Shown here piece after piece: positions 53,642 to 61,520 of a stretch of 61,520 nucleotides of DNA. Positions within the stretch are counted from its first letter, which is position 1. Each line of letters starts with the position of its first letter. Source of the DNA: Colwellia psychrerythraea (GTDB taxonomy: Bacteria; Pseudomonadota; Gammaproteobacteria; Enterobacterales; Alteromonadaceae); contig MAAF01000084.1 in assembly GCA_002163005.1 (NCBI GenBank), positions 1 through 61,520 on the forward strand, written 5' to 3'. The translations under genes and the position numbers were made by a program. The notes beneath the pieces are model-generated. The model searched no databases. It was not told the origin of the DNA and saw only the letters and a program-made list of their open reading frames with translations.

Positions 53642-53735
53642 AAAAGGTAGTTGTCCCTTTCGCGCTAAAACCTTTAATTGGTTATATCATGGGTTTTTTC
53701 CAAAACGTATTCATATTAAGAAGGAGAGCGCATGA
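53631..53735 (+). CDS. Small ORF of 34 residues, coupled on both sides
   Basis: ATG at 53631 overlaps the end of the ceramidase-like gene by 11 bases. Its TGA (53733-53735) overlaps the ATG of the DCC gene in an ATGA. It encodes MTDEKGSCPFRAKTFNWLYH, then GFFPKRIHIKKESA, which is basic and contains one CPF. No domain is known to me. The double overlap and absence of any spare bases favour a real translated gene. AAGGAGAGC in its last codons serves as ribosome site for the next gene. Confidence 0.55.
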   Translation: MTDEKGSCPFRAKTFNWLYHGFFPKRIHIKKESA

Positions 53736-54172
53736 CCATAGAAAAATACCCTCCTAATATTGATATAAATGATTGTGTGATCCTATTTGACGGTGTCTGC
53801 AAACTTTGTAATGTTTGGACTCAATTTATCGTTAAGGTTGATACACAACAGCGCTTTAAGCTATGCAGCGTTCAATCACCAGAAGGGCAGAGCATATTAA
53901 ATCATTTTAAAATGCCAACTGATCAATTTGATACCATGCTCTTGGTAGAAGGTAACCAATATTTTGATAAGAGTGATGCTTTTTTAAATGTCGTCAATAA
54001 GCTTGGATTTCCATGGCGTTTATTATATGTCTTCAAAATACTTCCCAAGGGCATAAGAAATTGGCTTTATGATCGTATTGCCCTTAATCGATATTATTTA
54101 TTTGGACAGTACGACAGCTGCATGTTGCCAAGTAAAGAAAATGAAAATAGATTTCTTAAAGGTAAAAGGTAG
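53732..54172 (+). CDS. DCC-family thiol-disulfide oxidoreductase
   Basis: A 146-residue thioredoxin-like protein of the DUF393 (DCC) family. CVILFDGVCKLCNVWTQFIV at about residues 14-33 gives the D-x-x-C-x-x-C motif for which it is named. RFKLCSVQSPEGQSIL, TMLLVEGNQYFDKSDAFL and GIRNWLYDRIALNRYYLFG follow in order. It lacks a signal peptide. AAGGAG precedes the ATG by about eight bases inside the small ORF. Its partner may be the membrane protein two genes upstream; such pairing is inferred only from the operon. Confidence 0.85.
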   Translation: MTIEKYPPNIDINDCVILFDGVCKLCNVWTQFIVKVDTQQRFKLCSVQSPEGQSILNHFKMPTDQFDTMLLVEGNQYFDKSDAFLNVVNKLGFPWRLLYVFKILPKGIRNWLYDRIALNRYYLFGQYDSCMLPSKENENRFLKGKR

Positions 54173-54196
54173 TCACATCGTTAATAAATAATTTTT

Positions 54197-54469
54197 AAAG
54201 GTATTGTTGGTATGACGCTAACTTTAGCCCGTGACTTATCATCGCTCGGTATTCGAGTAAACACGATTACACTCGGTCTTAGTGATACACCAATGCTAGC
54301 GCGCTTAAGTGATGATGTCAGGCATACGCTAGAACAAAGCGTATTATCTCCTAAGCGTTTAGGTCAACTTTCAGAGTTTGCTGGAGCCGTACAGTTTTTA
54401 GTTAATAATGGTTATATAAATGGTGAAAATATCCGTATGGATGGCGGCATTAGAATGCAACCAAAATAA
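54197..54469 (+). pseudogene. C-terminal fragment of a short-chain dehydrogenase
   Basis: From KGIVGMTLTLARDLSSLGIR through VNTITLGLSDTPMLARL, SPKRLGQLSEFAGAVQFLV and NGENIRMDGGIRMQPK this is the end of an SDR of the 3-hydroxyacyl-CoA dehydrogenase type II kind. The Rossmann Gly-rich loop and the catalytic Ser-Tyr-Lys (YxxxK) lie before this part and are missing; only about 90 of some 255 residues remain. An ATG at 54212 could be translated, but the product would be inactive. The DNA just upstream shows no residual SDR sequence, so the 5' part was deleted. Confidence 0.8.
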
Positions 54470-54614
54470 TTATGTGTAAATAGTCTATTAGGGAAGGACT
54501 GTTTTCAATAAGCTATGCTTTTAAATAGTTCTTGCAATTGAACAACTTATTGTATTAATTTTAAACAAGTCATGTCAGCAAAAAATTATTCATATATATA
54601 CTAAGGAAATTCAG

Positions 54615-56147
54615 ATGAGAATAGGTATACCCAAAGAATCTTTTTTAGGTGAGCGTCGGGTTGCAGCATCACCGAGCTCGGTTAGTGCATTAATTAAATT
54701 AGGCTTTACTGTGCAAGTTCAAAAAGGCGCTGGTACTAAGGCGAGTTTTACCGATCAAGAGTATAGCGATGCTAATGCAGAAGTTGTCACGAAGAAAGCA
54801 TGCTGGCAAAGCGATATTATCCTTAAAGTAAACGCGCCAACATTAGACGAAGTTGAATCAATGAACGATGGTTCAACACTTATTAGTTTTATTGCGCCAG
54901 CGCAAAGCTCAGAACTATTAGAGGCCCTTCGAACCAAATCAATTACTACGTTAGCCATGGAAATGGTACCTCGGATGACCCGTTCTCAACCGATGGATGC
55001 ATTGAGCTCAATGGCAAATATTGCCGGTTACCGCGCAGTTATTGAAGCATCTCACCATTTCGGTCGTTTTTTTACTGGGCAAATAACCGCAGCGGGTAAA
55101 ATGCCGCCAGCTAAAGTGATGATAATTGGTGCTGGTGTTGCAGGTCTAGCCGCAATTGGTACCGCTGGTAGTTTAGGTGCCATTGTACGCGCTTTTGATA
55201 CCCGTCCTGAAGTAAAAGAGCAAATAGAAAGTATGGGAGCTGAATTTCTTGAACTTGACTATGAAGAGCCAGAAGATACCGGCTCTGGTGATGGTTATGC
55301 TAAAGAAATGAGTAAAGCTTTTATTGATGCAGAAATGGCGCTGTTTGCAGAGCAAGCCAAAGACGTTGATATAATTATTACTACCGCGATGATTCCAGGC
55401 AGACCAGCGCCAAAATTGATCACTGAAAAAATGGTTGAATCAATGAAGGCAGGCAGTGTGATTATAGATTTAGCTGCTGCAGGTGGTGGTAACTGTGAAT
55501 GTACCGTCGTCGGCAAAGTGGTTGATACGGATGGTGTTAAAGTGATTGGTTATACTGATTTAGTGTCTCGTTTACCTAATCAGGCCTCACAGCTATATGC
55601 TAATAATTTAGTGAATTTAGCTAAGTTATTATGTAAAAACAAAGATGGAACGTTTGATATTGATTTTGATGATGTAATCATTCGTAATATGACGGTGGTT
55701 AAAGAAGATGAAATTACTTTTCCACCACCGCCTATTCAAGTCAGTGCAGCGCCAGTTCAAAAAGCAACAGCTGAACCGGTGGAAGCCATTGAAGAAGAGC
55801 CTACATCGCCAATTAAAAAATATGCCTTTATGGCGGCAGGAATTGCATTATTTGGCTGGGTGGCCAGTGTTGCGCCTGCAGATTTCTTGACTCACTTTAC
55901 TGTTTTTGTACTTGCTTGTGTTATTGGTTATTACGTGGTTTGGAACGTCAGCCATTCTTTGCATACACCTTTGATGAGTGTCACCAATGCGATCTCTGGC
56001 ATTATTATTGTCGGGGCTTTATTACAAATTGGCTCGGACAATATAGTCGTACAGATACTCGCCACCTTAGCGACGTTAGTGGCAACCATCAACATTGTCG
56101 GTGGCTTTAAAGTCACTAGTCGTATGTTAAAAATGTTTAGTAAGTAG
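54615..56147 (+). CDS. pntA: NAD(P) transhydrogenase, alpha subunit
   Basis: A 510-residue subunit. The NAD(H)-binding domain I ([60 protein letters not shown]) is followed by a charged Pro/Glu linker near residue 380-395 and four membrane helices at the end. With PntB it uses the proton gradient to reduce NADP+ with NADH. Length equals E. coli PntA (510). CTAAGGAAA precedes the ATG. pntB starts nine bases downstream. Confidence 0.95.
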   Translation: MRIGIPKESFLGERRVAASPSSVSALIKLGFTVQVQKGAGTKASFTDQEYSDANAEVVTKKACWQSDIILKVNAPTLDEVESMNDGSTLISFIAPAQSSELLEALRTKSITTLAMEMVPRMTRSQPMDALSSMANIAGYRAVIEASHHFGRFFTGQITAAGKMPPAKVMIIGAGVAGLAAIGTAGSLGAIVRAFDTRPEVKEQIESMGAEFLELDYEEPEDTGSGDGYAKEMSKAFIDAEMALFAEQAKDVDIIITTAMIPGRPAPKLITEKMVESMKAGSVIIDLAAAGGGNCECTVVGKVVDTDGVKVIGYTDLVSRLPNQASQLYANNLVNLAKLLCKNKDGTFDIDFDDVIIRNMTVVKEDEITFPPPPIQVSAAPVQKATAEPVEAIEEEPTSPIKKYAFMAAGIALFGWVASVAPADFLTHFTVFVLACVIGYYVVWNVSHSLHTPLMSVTNAISGIIIVGALLQIGSDNIVVQILATLATLVATINIVGGFKVTSRMLKMFSK

Positions 56148-56156
56148 GGGAGTAGT

Positions 56157-57566
56157 ATGGAATCTACACAAATAGCGTCTAATGGTTTCATTAGTGCAGC
56201 ATACGTGATTGCTGCTTTACTGTTTATTTTTAGTTTAGCGGGTTTAAGTAAGCAAGAATCGGCACAACGGGGGAATTTATTTGGTATGGCAGGTATGGCT
56301 ATCGCTTTACTTGCCACTATTATTGATCCCCGCGTTTCTAATGTATTTATTATTATTATTGCAATGGTCGTTGGCTCAGGTATTGGACTTAGATTAGCGA
56401 ATAAAGTCGAAATGACACAAATGCCTGAGCTTGTTGCAATATTGCATAGTTTCGTTGGTTTAGCTGCTATGTTAGTTGGTTTTAATAGCTATTTTGATGC
56501 AAACCATAGTCTAGTAATGACGGCAGTTCAGCATACCGCCCTGAAAATACACTTAAGTGAAATTTTCATAGGAATATTTATTGGTGCAGTGACTTTTACA
56601 GGCTCTATTGTCGCTTTTGCTAAACTACGTGGAACTATAAGCTCTAGTGCTTTGATGTTACCTCATCGTCATAAAATGAATTTAGCCGCAGGGATTTTCA
56701 GTTTTTTACTGCTACTTTCTTTTGTGAATCATGGCGGTGCAAATATACCATTATTCTTAATGACTATTACGGCTTTGGTATTTGGTTGGCATTTGGTTGC
56801 TTCAATTGGCGGTGCGGATATGCCAGTTGTTGTCTCCATGTTAAATTCATATTCAGGTTGGGCTGCAGCTGCCGCTGGTTTTATGTTAAGTAATGATTTA
56901 CTTATCATTACGGGTGCTTTAGTTGGCTCGTCAGGTGCTATTTTATCTTACATTATGTGTAAGGCAATGAATCGCTCTTTTATCAGTGTCATTGCCGGTG
57001 GTTTTGGTACAGACGTTGTTATTGATAACGATAAAGACTACGGTGAGCACATAGAGGTGCATGCTGAAGCGGTTGCTGACATATTACGTAATGCCAAATC
57101 TGTCGTTATCGCTCCAGGTTACGGTATGGCTGTTGCTCAAGCGCAATATCCTGTCTATGAGCTGACCCAACAGCTAATAAATAAAGGGATAAAAGTTCGT
57201 TTTGCTATACATCCAGTGGCTGGTCGTTTACCTGGACATATGAATGTATTACTGGCTGAAGCAAAAGTGCCTTATGATATCGTTTTAAGTATGGATGAAA
57301 TCAATGATGATTTTGGTGAGGCTGACGTAGTGTTGGTCATTGGCGCTAATGATACAGTTAACCCGGCTGCTGCCGAAGACCCAACTAGCCCTATCGCGGG
57401 TATGCCCGTTCTTGAAGTTTGGAATGCGAAAGAAGTTATCGTTTTCAAACGGTCAATGAATACAGGGTATGCTGGTGTGCAAAATCCATTGTTCTTTAAG
57501 GACAATACTCAAATGCTGTTTGGTGATGCTAAAGATAGCGTGGAGCAAATATTTAAAGCACTTTAA
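56157..57566 (+). CDS. pntB: NAD(P) transhydrogenase, beta subunit
   Basis: A 469-residue subunit with eight or nine membrane helices (domain [22 protein letters not shown] at the start, [18 protein letters not shown] with the proton-pathway His) and a C-terminal NADP(H) domain III ([54 protein letters not shown]). GGGGAG precedes the ATG. NADPH made here would serve the same pool as Gnd. A hairpin terminator follows at 57588. Confidence 0.95.
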   Translation: MESTQIASNGFISAAYVIAALLFIFSLAGLSKQESAQRGNLFGMAGMAIALLATIIDPRVSNVFIIIIAMVVGSGIGLRLANKVEMTQMPELVAILHSFVGLAAMLVGFNSYFDANHSLVMTAVQHTALKIHLSEIFIGIFIGAVTFTGSIVAFAKLRGTISSSALMLPHRHKMNLAAGIFSFLLLLSFVNHGGANIPLFLMTITALVFGWHLVASIGGADMPVVVSMLNSYSGWAAAAAGFMLSNDLLIITGALVGSSGAILSYIMCKAMNRSFISVIAGGFGTDVVIDNDKDYGEHIEVHAEAVADILRNAKSVVIAPGYGMAVAQAQYPVYELTQQLINKGIKVRFAIHPVAGRLPGHMNVLLAEAKVPYDIVLSMDEINDDFGEADVVLVIGANDTVNPAAAEDPTSPIAGMPVLEVWNAKEVIVFKRSMNTGYAGVQNPLFFKDNTQMLFGDAKDSVEQIFKAL

Positions 57567-57587
57567 TACTAGGCTCATTAGTAAATA

Positions 57588-57630
57588 CACCAGTTTATAT
57601 TTATTCTACGTTATAAACTGGTGAGTTTTT
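57588..57630 (+). terminator. pntAB terminator
   Basis: CACCAGTTTATA pairs with TATAAACTGGTG around about 12 bases, followed by AGTTTTTATTTTT. Confidence 0.8.
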
Positions 57631-57710
57631 ATTTTTACACAAGCTAGTATTTTTAATGGTATGTCATCCGATTACGTTTTTCCGTGAATTCTAGTTTCTA
57701 TAATAATTAC

Positions 57711-57810
57711 TTTAATGGTAATTTTATGGAATAAAACCAGTACCCACATTATTCCCAGTATTTCTGTTACGTTAAGAAAAGCAGCTAATCGAAAGATTAG
57801 CGGCTTTATG
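57711..57810 (+). repeat. Dispersed repeat ending in a tRNA-Ser-type hairpin, copy B
   Basis: TTTAATGGTAATTTTATGGA, ATAAAACCAGTACCCA, GTTAAGAAAAGCAGCTAATC and GAAAGATTAGCGGC match copy A at 52588-52686 in order; the hairpin arms match the terminators of the tRNA-Ser array. In this copy the T-run is lost (GGCTTTATGC). The remaining 57811-58079 holds no gene that I can see. Confidence 0.65.
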
Positions 57811-58079
57811 CTGTTATACGATTTATACAACCTTCAATACTTATCTCACTTTTGCGCTAACGGAATGGTATAAAATAAGATTAATTATTTGTTAAGTATA
57901 AATACAGTTGGCTTTTTATCCTTCGCCGCTTACTCTAACCAATGATATTATTATCCATTGAATACTAGGGGGACTCTATACATTGTACTTGAAGAGCTAA
58001 CGTATATTTAGAGCAAACCATCTTCAGATTTGGCGAACATGTCTCACAACAATAATCTAAAGCGAAACAATAAAGAAAA

Positions 58080-58565
58080 ATGAAAATATTTTTACTTACA
58101 CATGAACGTGAATTGCATAGAGCAACCAATACCGGCTCTCTTGCTATAGAAAATTCTAATCAAATTGTTGAACGAATACTCTGGGAAAGAGTAAATCCTA
58201 ATAAAGATCTTACTCGATTAATAGAAAATAATGAGGCGGTATTATTATATTCGAAGGGAGAATCATCAGCTGAGGAAGAGTCATCATCAGCAGTATCATC
58301 GGTGCTAATTGAAGAATATGAAAACATCATTATTATTGATGGTACATGGCAGGAATCAAAAAAAATCTTCAACCAGAGCTCATATTTAAAAAATGCTCCA
58401 CACTTCACTTTGAAAACGGCCAATGATTCTTTATACAAACTTAGGGCCAATCAACCTAAAGGTGGTCTATGCACCATCGAATGTATAATCGAAGTCTTAA
58501 GAATTAAAGGGCAACATGAAATGGCAGCAGACTTATCATTAAAATTTGATCAATTTAATGGTTAA
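58080..58565 (+). CDS. DTW-domain protein (TapT-type tRNA aminocarboxypropyltransferase family), short form
   Basis: A 161-residue protein matching the DTW family, whose members add the acp group to uridine of tRNA. FLLTHERELHRATNTGSLAI is the conserved N-terminal HxxE/NTG region, IIIIDGTWQESKKIF holds the D-G-T-W motif for which the family is named, and LYKLRANQPKGGLCTIECII gives the later R-x-x-x-x-x-x-G-L-C-T-x-E segment. The N-terminal zinc-ribbon cysteines of full-length TapT are missing, so it is a short form. A Ser/Glu-rich insert (SSAEEESSSAVSS) lies near residue 62. It is monocistronic. Confidence 0.8.
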   Translation: MKIFLLTHERELHRATNTGSLAIENSNQIVERILWERVNPNKDLTRLIENNEAVLLYSKGESSAEEESSSAVSSVLIEEYENIIIIDGTWQESKKIFNQSSYLKNAPHFTLKTANDSLYKLRANQPKGGLCTIECIIEVLRIKGQHEMAADLSLKFDQFNG

Positions 58566-58695
58566 AACTTAACAAAATAATTAAACAGAAGATTACTGTT
58601 GCCTGCGTTTCACTATATTTTTTAGCCAATTATTCCTTAGCCCGTTATAGATAGAAATATAATATAATCAGCTCTTTTGGGGGGCACAAACAATA

Positions 58696-60417
58696 TTGCT
58701 GAATAACGTAAGCAATCACCGTATAATTGCGGCACTATCATCAAAGATATTTAATCAAAGGCATTTGAAACCCAGTATGGCAGAGCAACAAAACCATCCC
58801 GAGCTGACCGTTACGCAGATTCTTCTAACGCAAGACAATACGCTTGATTCAGTAAAAGCAGAGTCAGTTACTCATCAAAGCAGTCAAAAAATTGATAAAA
58901 TCTCGCCTAAAATTGTGCTTGCGACACTAAACGCAAGGTACTTTCACACCAGTTTTGGTTTACGTTACCTTTATGCTAATTTAAATGAATTACAGGAATT
59001 TTGTGAAATAAAAGAGTTTATTATCCAAACTCGCGCCCTTGATATAGTTGAACAAATTTTAGCATCAAAACCCGATATTGTTGGTTTTGGTGTTTATATC
59101 TGGAACATAGTGGAAACCACCGATGTTGTTAACCTGTTAAAAGTGATTGCACCAGAAATTAAGGTTGTTCTAGGTGGCCCAGAAGTCAGTTATGAAACTG
59201 AGCAACAAGCGATTGTTGCCTGTGCAGATTATGTCTTAACGGGACCGGCAGATATTAGTTTTTATCAACTGTGTAAAGATATTATCAATGAAACGCCACC
59301 TGACAAAAAAGTCCTCAACTCGAAACCTGTTCCGTTAGAAGACATAGCATTGCCTTATGAGTATTATACCGATGAAGATTTAAAACACCGTCTGCTGTAT
59401 GTTGAAGCATCACGTGGTTGTCCGTTTAAATGTGAATTTTGTTTATCGTCTTTAGACAAATCATCAACGCCATTTGAGTTAACGTCATTTCTTGAACAAA
59501 TGGAAATCCTCTATCAACGTGGTGCGAGAAATTTTAAATTTATTGATAGAACCTTTAATTTAAACATTAAAACTACCATGCAAATTATGCAGTTCTTTTT
59601 AGACCGGATGACTGACGATCTTTACCTGCATTTTGAAGTGGTACCCGATCACCTACCTAGAAAACTAAAAGAATTGTTAGCGCAGTTTCCTGAAGGCAGT
59701 TTACAATTTGAAATAGGCATACAAACCTTTAATCTTGAGGTACAGGCGAATATTAGTCGTAAACAAAATAACGCCAAGTCAAAAGAAAATTTACTGTGGT
59801 TAAGGGATAATACTTCGGCACATATTCATGCTGATCTTATTTTTGGTTTACCGGGCGAAACCTTCGACACGTTTAAAGATAGCTTCAATCAACTCTATCA
59901 TTGTCGCCCACATGAAATCCAAATGGGTATATTGAAACGGTTGAAAGGTAGCCCAATAATAAGGCATACCGAAGCATTCGATCTGCGTTTTAATCCATTG
60001 CCACCCTTTAATATTTTAAGTACTGACAGGGTGAGCTTTACCACCATGCAACGTATTAACCGCTTTGCGCGATATTGGGACATGATTGGTAATTCAGGGC
60101 GTTTTAAATACGCTTTACCCCACATATTGTCTGATAAACCGTTTGATGATTTTATGGCGATTACCGAGTGGATTTTTAACAAAACTGGCCAAATCCATAA
60201 AATTAGCCTGAAAAAGTTATTTGAGTTGATTTCGCAATCAGTAGAAGCGTTATTTCCGGAAAAACATCAGCTTGTTATTGCAAAGATTGAACTAGACTAC
60301 GAGGCAACGAAATTAAAGAGCCTGTTTAATGGACTCAATCTTTATGCGGCTGAGCAGAAGGAATCAATAACTAAAAACAAATCATTAAAGCGACAACAAC
60401 AGCATATGAGCCGCTAA
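58696..60417 (+). CDS. B12-binding-domain radical SAM protein (DUF4080 type)
   Basis: A 573-residue protein from a TTG start; an ATG at 58777 (MAEQQNHPEL) is possible and would trim 27 residues. The cobalamin-binding Rossmann domain (IVLATLNARYFHTSFGLRYL, DIVGFGVYIWNIVETTDVVN, VVLGGPEVSYET) fills about residues 72-200. The radical SAM core follows with the cluster motif ASRGCPFKCEFCLSS near residue 244 and LIFGLPGETFDTF. The C-terminal region (DFMAITEWIFNKTGQIHKIS) fits DUF4080. Such proteins use SAM, often with B12, for methylation or other unreactive-carbon chemistry. The substrate is unknown. It is convergent with the TSUP gene. Confidence 0.85.
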   Translation: MLNNVSNHRIIAALSSKIFNQRHLKPSMAEQQNHPELTVTQILLTQDNTLDSVKAESVTHQSSQKIDKISPKIVLATLNARYFHTSFGLRYLYANLNELQEFCEIKEFIIQTRALDIVEQILASKPDIVGFGVYIWNIVETTDVVNLLKVIAPEIKVVLGGPEVSYETEQQAIVACADYVLTGPADISFYQLCKDIINETPPDKKVLNSKPVPLEDIALPYEYYTDEDLKHRLLYVEASRGCPFKCEFCLSSLDKSSTPFELTSFLEQMEILYQRGARNFKFIDRTFNLNIKTTMQIMQFFLDRMTDDLYLHFEVVPDHLPRKLKELLAQFPEGSLQFEIGIQTFNLEVQANISRKQNNAKSKENLLWLRDNTSAHIHADLIFGLPGETFDTFKDSFNQLYHCRPHEIQMGILKRLKGSPIIRHTEAFDLRFNPLPPFNILSTDRVSFTTMQRINRFARYWDMIGNSGRFKYALPHILSDKPFDDFMAITEWIFNKTGQIHKISLKKLFELISQSVEALFPEKHQLVIAKIELDYEATKLKSLFNGLNLYAAEQKESITKNKSLKRQQQHMSR

Positions 60418-60436
60418 ACGTTTTGCTCGTAACAGC

Positions 60437-61222
60437 CTATGACAAGAGTTGGCCTGCATAAATATCAATAAAAAAATACAGCGTGGTCGCTGCACTGGCC
60501 ACAATAACAAACCGTCTGATATGTTTTTGAGGGAGTTGTCGTGATACATTCGCCGCAACATAGCCGCCCGCTAAAGTGCCACATAACACAATAGAGCCTT
60601 CATACCAGGCAATAACATCATTATAAATAAACAGTGCGATAGCAATCAGTGATACTGTCGATGAGATTAATAGTTTTAAACCATTCATGGCATTGATATT
60701 AGTATGACCCGCTAATGCTAAATAGCTCAGGGTAATGATACCTAGACCCGCGTTGAAAAAACCGCCATAGGTCGACACTGCCAAGAGCATGACTAATAAT
60801 AAACCTCTACCCACAGATGAGGCATGACGGTGATTAGATGCCATTTTTTTTAATCTAATGTTAATTTGTCCACCAAAAACAAACAGTACGGTAGCAAATA
60901 AAAGTAACCAGGGAATAGCCTCTCGAAATACTGCTTCAGGTGTTTTCAGTAATAGCCATGCGCCCGTAATACCGCCAATGAAGCTGATTATTATGATTAG
61001 GAGCAGCTCATCTTTATGGTTAGCAATCTCTTTGCGAAAAGCATAAGTTCCGCTCATATATCCGGCGCATGACGCAAAGGTATTTGTTGCACTTGCTATA
61101 ATGGGAGGAATGCCGACAAACATCAGGGCAGGGAAGGTAATGAAACTTCCGCCGCCTGCAATTGAGTTAAGAACGCCGCCAAAAACACCAGCTAAGAAGA
61201 GAAAAATCAGTTCAAAAAACAT
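60437..61222 (-). CDS. TSUP (TauE/SafE) family membrane permease
   Basis: A 261-residue protein with eight hydrophobic segments. It starts FELIFLFLAGVFGGVLNSIA, then GGGSFITFPALMFVGIPPII, the first conserved repeat of the TauE/SafE family. VSTYGGFFNAGLGIITLSYL opens the second repeat. Members export sulfite, sulfoacetate or related organosulfur anions, or move other carboxylates. No sulfur-metabolism gene adjoins it here, so the substrate is open. About 20 bases separate it from the convergent radical SAM gene. Confidence 0.82.
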   Translation of the reverse strand: MFFELIFLFLAGVFGGVLNSIAGGGSFITFPALMFVGIPPIIASATNTFASCAGYMSGTYAFRKEIANHKDELLLIIIISFIGGITGAWLLLKTPEAVFREAIPWLLLFATVLFVFGGQINIRLKKMASNHRHASSVGRGLLLVMLLAVSTYGGFFNAGLGIITLSYLALAGHTNINAMNGLKLLISSTVSLIAIALFIYNDVIAWYEGSIVLCGTLAGGYVAANVSRQLPQKHIRRFVIVASAATTLYFFIDIYAGQLLS

Positions 61223-61483
61223 CGTTAATAATAAGTCTATGAGCTTAAAAATTAGCTAGACGATAACACATTTGCATTGAGACCACTGATTGTTTATCAG
61301 CCGATAGATATTGTTAGTAACATATTGGCCGACTATTTAAGCTTTAATCTTAATGATAGGCTAAGACGTTATGTTACTTTTCCCAGTCAGAGCGGCTTTA
61401 CAAGTTAATTGTTTAATATCTTGTAGACAAAGTGTTTTATTGATGTAATCTAAAATGACTATTCAATTTAATAAGAATAAAAA

Positions 61484-61520
61484 ATGCAAAGATTAAAAGA
61501 ATCTCAAGAAGCACTCACTC
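61484..61520 (+). CDS. Start of a possible gene running off the window
   Basis: ATG at 61484 begins MQRLKESQEALT and stays open to the edge. The only ribosome-site candidate is a weak AAGAA about nine bases upstream. Twelve codons are too few to identify anything. The 260 bases between the TSUP gene start and this ATG show no other clear gene. Confidence 0.3.
   Translation, partial: MQRLKESQEALT

Noticed and set aside
61256..61453. Plus-strand frame between the TSUP gene and the window end
   Set aside because: Open for about 60 codons but with only an internal TTG start, no ribosome site and no recognisable sequence.

Overview
The window reads as chromosomal DNA of a marine, cold-adapted gammaproteobacterium of the Alteromonadales, most like Colwellia. 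The inference rests on low G+C, the housekeeping order gyrA-serC-aroA-cmk-rpsA-ihfB-lapA-lapB-pyrF with ubiG divergent from gyrA, the tusDCBE/yccA block, and the look of the encoded proteins. No database search was possible, so family names come from motif recognition.

Layout. (1) 1-13.97 kb is an accessory, decaying region. It holds a frameshifted glutamate dehydrogenase fused to an IS110 remnant, a complete IS4-family element with an 18-bp inverted repeat and a 10-bp target duplication, and scattered cargo genes: a DUF1289-membrane-SH3 protein without a normal start codon, a membrane protein, a GFA protein, a histidine phosphatase, a PIN-like protein, and a PHP-domain/SMC-like ATPase with a small partner. 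Cytochrome b561 genes (one broken, one intact), a LuxR-type regulator and an Acr3 arsenite permease follow, then a second IS110 remnant and a gene tail. Several intergenic spaces carry copies of a dispersed repeat family. (2) 14.1-20.8 kb is a tightly packed nine-gene cluster for envelope redox or metal work: TlpA-like thioredoxin, DUF4266 lipoprotein, DUF3570 protein, ApbE flavin transferase, response regulator, sensor kinase, cupredoxin, FTR1-like membrane protein and an outer-membrane-type protein. The DUF3570 protein carries a motif resembling the flavinylation site used by ApbE. (3) 20.8-23.5 kb is a gene-poor stretch with an IS1182-family element. (4) 23.5-28.7 kb is the class Ia ribonucleotide reductase operon nrdA-nrdB'-nrdB-yfaE, in which nrdB is tandemly duplicated and the nrdA-proximal copy has lost the C-terminal tail; two NrdR-like boxes lie upstream. 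(5) 29-41 kb is the conserved core from ubiG/gyrA to pyrF. (6) 41-50.4 kb carries gapA, gnd, msrB, a second long GAPDH, a YjfB-like gene whose start codon lies in a 14-bp tandem repeat, tusDCBE, yccA and tag. (7) 50.5-51.2 kb is a tRNA-Ser(UGA) array with two intact copies and two decayed 3' halves, each followed by a hairpin terminator. (8) 51.2-61.5 kb carries an RNA helicase, a ceramidase-like/small ORF/DCC-thioredoxin operon, an SDR fragment, pntAB, a DTW-domain protein, a B12-binding radical SAM protein and a TSUP permease.

Best candidates for new biology are the PHP-ATPase plus small partner (possibly defence), the ApbE/DUF3570/DUF4266/FTR1-like cluster, the tail-less NrdB paralogue, the repeat-embedded start codon, and the tRNA-Ser array with terminator-like repeats found elsewhere.
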